64,000 nucleotides of DNA from Myxococcus landrumus (lineage in GTDB: Bacteria; Myxococcota; Myxococcia; Myxococcales; Myxococcaceae): assembly GCF_017301635.1 (NCBI RefSeq), contig NZ_CP071091.1, positions 1,703,001 through 1,767,000 of the forward strand, written 5' to 3'. This document shows, in pieces, positions 57,625 to 64,000 of the stretch (its first letter is position 1; each line of letters opens with the position of its first letter). A program made the position numbers and the translations under genes. A model generated the notes under the pieces. That model did no database searches. It was given only the letters and a program-made list of their open reading frames with translations, and was not told the DNA's origin.

Positions 57625-58365
57625 TCACCTTGGAGCCTCGGAGCCTCGGGCTTCGAAGACAGAGCCCATGAGGCCCTGGGTGAAGACCTTCGAGGGCGGC
57701 AAGCCGAACATGCTCCGAAACAACCGTGAGAAGTGGGCCGAGTCGTAGAAGCCCGCGGTGTGTGCGACCTCGGTGAGGCTTCGGCCCCTGAGTGCGAGCG
57801 TGGTGGCCCCCAGCATCCGGTGCCAGGCGCGATAGGCCCCCATCGGCACGCCGACCTGCTCCCGGAACCGATGCTCGACGAGCGACGTGGAGACCCCCTC
57901 CCGCTGCGCCAACGTCCCCGCATCGGCGGGCACCTCATCGGAGGTGGACAACAGCGACGCGACCCGCGCGATGCGCGCGTCGACGGCCAGCGGAGAGGGG
58001 CCCAGGTTCAGCGCGTTCTGGAAGAGCTCGGTCCAGGGCTCGGGATGCCGCGCGGACAGGGCCTCACCGACCGCCGTGCGCAACACGGTGGCATCCACCT
58101 GACGACGCAGGCCCACGCCGGGCTCCAGGAACAGCACGGCCATCCGTCCGCCATGAAAGTCGAGTGCATGCCATTGCCAGCCGCGCACGAAGGCGGCTTC
58201 GTGTTGTTCGACGCGACCCTCACCGTCGATGAGGTCGAACCCGTCGTCGAGCCCCACGAGCACGGCGTTGGCGGCGAACCGATGTCTGGGCAGCTCGTGG
58301 AAGCGGCCGACGTACAGCGCTCGTCCCCCGCCCAGCAACAAGTGGCTCTGCATGTGCAGAATCAT
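57625..58365 (-). CDS. AraC-family transcriptional regulator
   Basis: A 246-aa regulator. The N-terminal about 130 residues are a cupin-like sensor (FAANAVLVGLDDGFDLIDGE, HALDFHGGRMAVLFLEPGVG). The C-terminal about 100 residues have the AraC double HTH, with AQREGVSTSLVEHRFREQVG and SLTEVAHTAGFYDSAHFSRL and FRSMFGLPPSKVF. It is divergent from the acyl-CoA ligase gene at 58471, 105 bp away, and is the probable regulator of it. The ligand is unknown. Confidence 0.87.
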   Translation of the reverse strand: MILHMQSHLLLGGGRALYVGRFHELPRHRFAANAVLVGLDDGFDLIDGEGRVEQHEAAFVRGWQWHALDFHGGRMAVLFLEPGVGLRRQVDATVLRTAVGEALSARHPEPWTELFQNALNLGPSPLAVDARIARVASLLSTSDEVPADAGTLAQREGVSTSLVEHRFREQVGVPMGAYRAWHRMLGATTLALRGRSLTEVAHTAGFYDSAHFSRLFRSMFGLPPSKVFTQGLMGSVFEARGSEAPR

Positions 58366-58470
58366 ACAAGCGTGGATGGAGGCGCCGCACCTAGCTTGGT
58401 GCGTTGAGCCCTACCGCTCCCCTGTCCCCACCCCGTCCCGATGACTCCGCATTCGACCAGAGGAGGCCTC

Positions 58471-60318
58471 ATGGCCGATGAACACGCGTCTCTTTCCCAC
58501 ATGATTCTGGACCGGGTGCGGACGTCGCCGCAACGCGTCGCATTCCGTGTGCGACGAGGCGATGCCTACGTCGACATCTCCTGGTCGGAGGTGTCACCGC
58601 GAATCGAAGCCATCGCCGCCGGGCTGTTGAGCGCCGGGCCCGTGGACGATGGCGCATGTATCACCATCGTCGGCAACACCTCGATGGCCTCTTGTCTCGT
58701 CGACTTCGCCGCCCTGACGGTCGGACTCAAGACCGTCCCCGTCTACGCGAGCCTGCTTCCCGAGGAAGTCGGCTACATGCACATGGACACCGCCGCGCAG
58801 ATCATCGTCGTGGACGACGGCAGCCAGCTCGACAAGGTGCGGGCCTTCCGCGCGGGCTTCACCTTCTTCGAGCGGACCTACTCCCCCGCCGACAACACGG
58901 CCCGGGCGAAGGTGGTGGTCATCCACCCGGCGGGCCTCGCCCCCGCGGACGACTGGGAGAGCCTGGAGGCCCTCGAGGCCCGAGGGCGCGCCCGACACGC
59001 GGCGCTGGAGGAAGAGATGCGCCGGCGCGTCTCCCTGCTTCGACGCGAGCACGTGGCGACGTACACCTATACCTCGGGCACGACTGGAGCCCCGAAGGCG
59101 GTGATTCAGACCCACGACAACATGCTGGCGATGCTCGAGGACGTCGCCGAGGCGGGGATGATGGACGAGCAGGTGCGCGAGCACGGCTTGTTCCTCTTCC
59201 TCCCCGCAGCGCACTCCTTCGGGCGGATGGTGGAGTTCTCGGGTCCGTTCTTCGGGGCGCCCCTGGTCATGTCATCGGTGCCCACGCTGGCGGCGGACCT
59301 CGCCGTGGGTCGCCCGGGGTTCTTCCCCGCGGCCCCCCGGGTCTTCGAGAAGATGATGGCGAAGGTCACAAGCGCCATCGAGAACGAGCGGGGGCTGCGC
59401 CGACGGCTCGTGGAATGGGCCCTCGGCGTGGGGCGCCAGGTCGCGACCCGAGGCATCGAGGGAAAGTCGCTGCCCCTGTGGCTGGCGGCCCAGCGCGGCC
59501 TGGCCGACCGGCTCGTGCTGGCGAAGCTGCGCTCGCGCCTGGGATTGGACCAGGCCTCCGTCCTCCTCTCCGGCGCCGCTCCGCTTCGCGTCGATGTCCA
59601 GATGTTCTTCCTCTCCCTGGGGCTCACGGTCCTGGAAGCCTATGGACTGACGGAGACGTGCCCCGGCTTGACCATCAACCGCAGGGAGGATGTGCGCCCG
59701 GGGACGGTGGGCATTCCGTTCAAGCGCTGCGTGCTCAAGGTGGGGGCGGATGGAGAGCTCCTCGCGCGGGGGCCGAACATCTCCCGGGGGTACTTGAATC
59801 GCCCGGATGCCACGGCGGATTCCTACGATGAGGAGGGGTGGTTCCGGACGGGAGACCTCGGCTCCATCGACGCGGACGGGTTCGTCCGAATCACCGGGCG
59901 GAAGAAGGAGCTGCTCAAGACGAGCGGCGGGAAGTACATCGCGCCGCTGAAGATTGAAGCCCAGCTCAAGCAACACCCGCTCATCCAGGAGGCGGTCGTC
60001 ATCGGTGAGGGGCGGAACTACTGCACGGCCCTGTTCGCGCTCGACACGGAGATCCTCGCCGAGGTGGCGCGGCGCGAGGGGATTCCCGCGGACCCGGCGC
60101 ACCCGCGCATCGACAAGGTCTTGAAGTCCCTGGTCGCGGAGACGAACTCCGGCCTGGCCTCCTTCGAGAGCATCAAGACGTTCCGAGTCTCCCCCGGCCC
60201 CTTCACCGTGGATGGCGGCGAGCTCACGGCGTCGCTGAAGGTCAAGCGCCACGCCGTCGTCCGGAAGCACGCGGCGCTGATTGAGTCGATGTACGGAGCC
60301 GCGGACGCAGCCCACTAA
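58471..60318 (+). CDS. Long-chain acyl-CoA synthetase (AMP-binding, FadD15-like)
   Basis: A 615-aa adenylating enzyme that activates a fatty acid to acyl-AMP and then acyl-CoA. Motifs: the P-loop-like YTYTSGTTGAPKAVIQTHDN (about residues 193-212), AYGLTETCPG (about 390), WFRTGDLG (about 455) and the hinge FVRITGRKKELLKTSGGKYI (about 470) with the catalytic Lys near the C-terminus in LTASLKVKRHAVV. The ATG at 58471 has GAGGAGG just before it; the frame is also open from 58441. It is divergent from an AraC regulator. A fatty-acid catabolic or lipid-signalling role fits, but the chain length preferred is unknown. Confidence 0.92.
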   Translation: MADEHASLSHMILDRVRTSPQRVAFRVRRGDAYVDISWSEVSPRIEAIAAGLLSAGPVDDGACITIVGNTSMASCLVDFAALTVGLKTVPVYASLLPEEVGYMHMDTAAQIIVVDDGSQLDKVRAFRAGFTFFERTYSPADNTARAKVVVIHPAGLAPADDWESLEALEARGRARHAALEEEMRRRVSLLRREHVATYTYTSGTTGAPKAVIQTHDNMLAMLEDVAEAGMMDEQVREHGLFLFLPAAHSFGRMVEFSGPFFGAPLVMSSVPTLAADLAVGRPGFFPAAPRVFEKMMAKVTSAIENERGLRRRLVEWALGVGRQVATRGIEGKSLPLWLAAQRGLADRLVLAKLRSRLGLDQASVLLSGAAPLRVDVQMFFLSLGLTVLEAYGLTETCPGLTINRREDVRPGTVGIPFKRCVLKVGADGELLARGPNISRGYLNRPDATADSYDEEGWFRTGDLGSIDADGFVRITGRKKELLKTSGGKYIAPLKIEAQLKQHPLIQEAVVIGEGRNYCTALFALDTEILAEVARREGIPADPAHPRIDKVLKSLVAETNSGLASFESIKTFRVSPGPFTVDGGELTASLKVKRHAVVRKHAALIESMYGAADAAH

Positions 60319-60324
60319 GGGCTG

Positions 60325-60427
60325 TCCCTGGTGAGCAGCCAGGGAGTTGTCGCGTGAGCGGGTTCAGTTGACGGCCCGCATCTTCCGCACCTCCCTGCCG
60401 GCCCCGCACGACACCGGAACCGGCAGG
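60325..60427. terminator. Two hairpins between convergent genes
   Basis: TCCCTGG/CCAGGGA (60325-60331 and 60339-60345, loop 7) and CCTGCCGG/CCGGCAGG (60394-60401 and 60420-60427, loop 18). They lie between the acyl-CoA synthetase stop (60318) and the SBBP/vWD gene stop (60467). No other feature is seen in this spacer. Confidence 0.45.
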
Positions 60428-60466
60428 ACGGTGGACGCCCTCCGAATAGACTTCAGGTGCAGGTTC

Positions 60467-63259
60467 CTATTCGACCAGAACCTCCACGTTATCCAGCCCC
60501 CAGACCCTGGAACCCGTCCCCGTCAGGCCCCATCCGGAGAAGTCGATCCGGATGGTCGGCGTGTTCGAGTTCGCCTTGAGCTTCATCCGATAGATGGAAT
60601 CACCATAGGGATGGCCCAGGGTGTTGTTTGCCTCGGAGCCGGTTCGAGCGGGATTGTACCCCCCACTTGGGAAGGACTGAGAATAGCTCCCATTGGAGAA
60701 CGTGGCCGACAGCACGGATTGGCCATTGATCGCCATTCCCCAACCATCCCGACTCCCTCCTCCCGTGGGGGACCCCTCCCCTTGCCAGGCCCCCAGGAGG
60801 AGCAAATCGAAGCTCACCGTCACAGAGGTATGCGCTGGGAGCTGCCCCACGAACAAGGATACCGATTGGGGTCCGAACGTCCCAAGGAAGGTCCGACCTC
60901 CCTGCGGCGTCGTACTCACGGAAGTCGAACTCCATCCGGACCCCACTCCATTCTGGAAGTTGGCGAAGTAGGCCCGATATCCAGCGGGCTTCGGCAGCGG
61001 AGCAGTCCCCCCATTCAATGCACGGACCTGACCCTCGAGCCTGGCGGAGGCCGTCGCGAAAACACTGTTCTGCGTCAGCGCGACATCCAGGATGCAATTC
61101 TCAAGAAACGGCTCCCCCTGAATACCCGCGAGCGAACACGTCGTCCTGGCACTGTCTCGCTGAGCCGCCGGGAGTCCTCCGGCGAATACAGGCTCCGCCG
61201 GGAAGTTCCTGTCCGTGAAGTACTCCGTCGACTCACCGGGCCCATAGTGGAACAAAGACTCCTGCGCGGTGATTCGCCAACTCGACGCCAGGTTCTGAGC
61301 CCCCGTGTAGAGGTTCGCGAAGGTCAGCGGCGAGGCAAAGGGGAGACCATTTCGCGGAGCGACATCATCCTCGATATTGCCATTGAAGTTCCCGAGCAAG
61401 CCGCGAACTGTTCCTCGACGCAAGCTCGGCAACGCGAAGGTGGCATCCAGGTAGGTCCCATTGAGGGTGACAATCAGCCTGTCCTCACCCGGATAATAGA
61501 GAATGTAGGAGTTGTCTCCATCGCGGAGAATACGTCCCCCTCCCAGCAAGGCAATCCGTTCGTCCGGAGCCAGCGCCACGAGGAGCCCATCGACCCGGAG
61601 CTCTCCCCCATTCGGGCCGAGATAAACGCCCACGCGGTTCTCCCCCAGCCGGGTGGCCACCGCGGTCATCACGCTCACCACCGTGCTGGTGCCCCACGGA
61701 CGCAGCCGAGCCTGGGCCGTGAGTGGAACCCCCGACGTGCTCTCAACGAGGGTGAACTCCCCGACGCCCTGAAAGTCATAGGCACGTCCATCGAAGGTCA
61801 CCAGGTGGGGATCGCCCCAACCATAGCTGATGCCACACTTGAGCCCCGGATGCGTCGGGTTCACCGTGCAGCCATCCGCGTACTTGAGCAGAACGTAATC
61901 CTCCCCTCCCTGGTTCACAGTTGCCGGACTACTGAAACCTCCCTGCGTGTACCCTGTGATGTAGACACCATCACGAACGTCCGCGGCCACGCCCTGTCCA
62001 CTGTCTTCCTGCGCGCTGGGGTCGATGGTGTTGACGGACCCCAACTGATGCACGGACTTCGGAGGAGCCCTCACGTTGCTCGCGGCGTACTTGAGCAGGA
62101 AGAAGTTCGCGGTGGAGTCTTGGACGCTGGTATCCAGGTCCGTATTCGTCCGCCCGGTCACGTACACATTCGCGCCCCCGTCTGACGCGATGGCCAGAGC
62201 GAGGTCGTTTCCCTTGGTGCCAAACTGGTGCGACCACTTCTTGATGCCGTCGTTGGTGAAGTTGACGATGATGGAGTCAAAGCCCCCCACGTGTGTATTT
62301 CCATCGAAGGCGGCTCCCGTGTAGCCCACGACGTAGACATCCACCACTCCGTCGATTCGGCGAGAAGTCGCCACACCGAAGACGGCCTCGGCGGTCGTGG
62401 TCCCCATCTGCTGTATCCAGAGTCTGGCTCCCCCTGGAGAAAAACCCGCCGCAAACAGGTCGGTCAGTCCAGCATTCGCACCACTCAATCCACTCGAGGT
62501 CTGTCCCGCCACGTAGACCCTGCCCGTGGCATCCGTCGCGATCCCCTTGGCAAGGTCATCCCCGGGACCGCCGAATTGCCGAATCCACAGTTCGTCCCCT
62601 CCCGAACTGTATTTCGCAATGAAGTAGTCGGCCCCGCCTTCGTTCTTCGTCGCGCCCGACCGAGGGAGAAGTCCATTCGTATGGCCCGCGACGTAGACAG
62701 CCCCAGCCGGGTCCGTAGCCACGGCGAACGCCTGGTCGGATGCACTCGTGCCGAACTGTCGAACCCAGACAATATCTCCGTTGTCAGGGCGGACCTTGAG
62801 CAGGAAGACGTCGCTATCCCCTTGATTGGCTCCGCCCCAACTTCCGCGGGTATGGCCCGCGATGTAGATCTCTGGCGCGCCACGGACCACGTCGTAGGTC
62901 GCAATCGCCGTGGCATTGTCCGCGGCAGGCGTCCCATGCTGCCTGACCCAGACAATGTCCTTGTTCAAGTCCGGTCCCGTCATCTCCCGCAGATGCTTGG
63001 CGGCAATCACATCCACGGACCCTTCAGAGTTGTTATCCCTGAACCGACCCGCGGAGTGCCCCGTCGAATACACTCCTTCGAGTGTCGTCGCGACGGCCAT
63101 TCCACGTTCAGACTCTGGAGTTCCGAGATGATGGATCCGCGCCAACTTCCCACTCACGGCCGACGGGACCGCCTCCTGATTCGCCTGAAGCGCCGGCGCA
63201 TCTTTCGCACCGGCTCCAAGACTGACCACCCAGAACAACAACGCGATCTGCGCACGCAT
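60467..63259 (-). CDS. Large secreted SBBP-propeller / von Willebrand factor D protein
   Basis: A 930-aa secreted protein. Signal peptide AQIALLFWVVSLGAGAKDAP. Residues about 35-460 form SBBP-type (beta-propeller) blades with GxxxDxxxxVATDxxGxVYVAG units (AVATDPAGAVYVAGHTNGLL, GIATDATGRVYVAGQTSSG). A vWD domain follows (about 478-650): GWGDPHLVTFDGRAYDFQGV, GEFTLVESTSGVPLTAQARL and RGTVRGLLGNFNGNIEDDV. The last about 200 residues are a jelly-roll-like domain (DGWGMAINGQSVLSATFSNG). Such proteins are surface or matrix adhesins. Base composition is somewhat less GC-rich than its neighbours. Confidence 0.87.
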   Translation of the reverse strand: MRAQIALLFWVVSLGAGAKDAPALQANQEAVPSAVSGKLARIHHLGTPESERGMAVATTLEGVYSTGHSAGRFRDNNSEGSVDVIAAKHLREMTGPDLNKDIVWVRQHGTPAADNATAIATYDVVRGAPEIYIAGHTRGSWGGANQGDSDVFLLKVRPDNGDIVWVRQFGTSASDQAFAVATDPAGAVYVAGHTNGLLPRSGATKNEGGADYFIAKYSSGGDELWIRQFGGPGDDLAKGIATDATGRVYVAGQTSSGLSGANAGLTDLFAAGFSPGGARLWIQQMGTTTAEAVFGVATSRRIDGVVDVYVVGYTGAAFDGNTHVGGFDSIIVNFTNDGIKKWSHQFGTKGNDLALAIASDGGANVYVTGRTNTDLDTSVQDSTANFFLLKYAASNVRAPPKSVHQLGSVNTIDPSAQEDSGQGVAADVRDGVYITGYTQGGFSSPATVNQGGEDYVLLKYADGCTVNPTHPGLKCGISYGWGDPHLVTFDGRAYDFQGVGEFTLVESTSGVPLTAQARLRPWGTSTVVSVMTAVATRLGENRVGVYLGPNGGELRVDGLLVALAPDERIALLGGGRILRDGDNSYILYYPGEDRLIVTLNGTYLDATFALPSLRRGTVRGLLGNFNGNIEDDVAPRNGLPFASPLTFANLYTGAQNLASSWRITAQESLFHYGPGESTEYFTDRNFPAEPVFAGGLPAAQRDSARTTCSLAGIQGEPFLENCILDVALTQNSVFATASARLEGQVRALNGGTAPLPKPAGYRAYFANFQNGVGSGWSSTSVSTTPQGGRTFLGTFGPQSVSLFVGQLPAHTSVTVSFDLLLLGAWQGEGSPTGGGSRDGWGMAINGQSVLSATFSNGSYSQSFPSGGYNPARTGSEANNTLGHPYGDSIYRMKLKANSNTPTIRIDFSGWGLTGTGSRVWGLDNVEVLVE

Positions 63260-63492
63260 GGAACCCCCGAGCAGTTCAACGTCTCTCTTCTACACAGCGT
63301 GTGCGAGCGAAGAACCACCGAGCGGCCGCCATCCTTCTGCAACCCAAAATACAATAGCAACGACGAAATCAATGCCACACGAGACGCCCCTGACACCACA
63401 TCTGCCACCTCATCAAGAGGTTCCGGATTCAGAAGCGTGCGGGGCTGCTCTCTTCCAGCGCGTGTGGACAGCGGAGGGGAGTGATCTTGTAG
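63260..63492. other. Intergenic region upstream of the SBBP/vWD gene
   Basis: No gene is supported. The stretch 63345-63420 is less GC-rich (ACAATAGCAACGACGAAATC) than the flanks, as is usual for a promoter. It should hold the promoter of the minus-strand SBBP/vWD gene. I see no convincing box. Confidence 0.4.
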
Positions 63493-64000
63493 AGGGAACC
63501 CCTTAACCCAGGATGGGGGCCGCCGAAGCAGCCGAGTCGCTTGGCTTGTGCCCCGGCCCCTGCTCCCCGCGCCCCCGCGCTTCCAGATCGGGCCCATGCC
63601 TCCACCCAGCCCGCCGTCCAATCTCATCAGGGCGTCAGCGCCTTCGGCACTCCGGCGGCGGCATCCACGCAGGCCGCTGCGGCCCCTGCCCCGCGTTGGC
63701 CCCAAATGCCTCCGGCCGGCTCACGCCTCCCCTCAACATGGACAAGGCTTCCTGCCTCGCCCATGGCATGTCCGTGGATCATGTGATGGGCGCCCTCCAG
63801 AAAGGCCATCTCGGCTCCGCCTACCTTCGAGAGGAACCTGGCGGCACCTATTCGCGGGCGGCGGACAAGAACGGCGGTGGCGCGCTGGGGGTCTACACGC
63901 GCGCCGTGGGAACGGACCAGGCCACCTGGCCCGCGCAGGGCTACGGTGTGGGGAGCAATGACAGCAAGGTGCAGCCCGTGGTCTTCACCCAAGGGATGGC
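63493..64000 (+). CDS. Partial gene of unknown function, frameshifted, running off the window edge
   Basis: Two frames look coding by their third-base GC. The frame from 63493 gives an Ala/Pro/Gln-rich stretch (STQPAVQSHQGVSAFGTPAA, ASTQAAAAPAP) up to about 63720. Another frame, open to the window end, gives MDKASCLAHGMSVDHVMGAL, LGSAYLREEPGGTYSRAADK and GGGALGVYTRAVGTDQATWP (from ATG 63738). No ribosome-binding site precedes 63738. The likeliest reading is one gene with a frameshift near 63725; two adjacent genes are less likely. I do not recognise the protein family. Confidence 0.45.

Overview
The window is high-GC DNA (codon third positions almost always G or C) with dense genes, many ATGA-type stop/start overlaps, many lipoproteins and secreted multidomain proteins, LytS/LytTR and FixJ-type two-component systems, and a FecR/ECF sigma cluster. 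This gene content points to a fruiting myxobacterium of the Myxococcus/Corallococcus/Pyxidicoccus type. That assignment is inferred from content; no marker gene or rRNA is present. I saw no rRNA, tRNA, CRISPR array, prophage or biosynthetic megasynthase.

Layout, left to right. 0-6 kb: a YciO/Sua5-type protein, an antiporter operon headed by a small possible PII-like protein, a KGG-repeat stress protein and a TVP38-type membrane protein. 6-11.4 kb: a patatin, a large surface protein with a C-terminal PDZ domain, and a 2OG-Fe(II) oxygenase followed by a perfect hairpin. 11.4-16 kb: four spaced 29-bp imperfect repeats, a LytTR regulator and LytS kinase, and a divergent pair of CsgG/FlgO-like envelope proteins. 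16-25.5 kb: an MFS transporter, a P450 with an atypical I-helix, pyruvate carboxylase, and a TolB-like/M28 peptidase/PDZ lipoprotein. 25.6-29 kb: a broken esterase and a three-gene operon (DUF1579-like protein, LytS kinase, LytTR regulator).

29-34.8 kb: a secreted protein ending in a CHU_C domain, the sorting domain typical of Bacteroidetes type IX secretion. An IS630 element lies just behind it, inserted at the stop codon of an old-yellow-enzyme gene that has its own divergent TetR regulator. 34.8-44 kb: a small PQQ-propeller protein, a cadherin-like/YWTD lipoprotein, and an ECF sigma/FecR/lipoprotein operon beside an outer-membrane barrel gene. The DUF1592-DUF1552 pair follows. A 29-bp promoter-like element with identical internal spacing precedes both the sigma gene and the DUF1592 gene, suggesting that the pair is a sigma target.

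44-64 kb: a BIG2/kelch lipoprotein, a FixJ-type two-component system beside a secreted ricin-type lectin, and a LysR/MFS pair sharing a perfect 19-bp palindrome. After these come a beta-lactamase-fold hydrolase, a lipase, small secreted proteins (one decayed) bracketed by paired TGACRCGTCA boxes, a LysR/GST pair, an AraC/acyl-CoA ligase pair, and a large SBBP/vWD protein. A gene with a probable frameshift runs off the right edge. Several genes here are remnants (16.0, 25.6, 55.5 and 63.5 kb), so the secreted-protein repertoire appears to be turning over.
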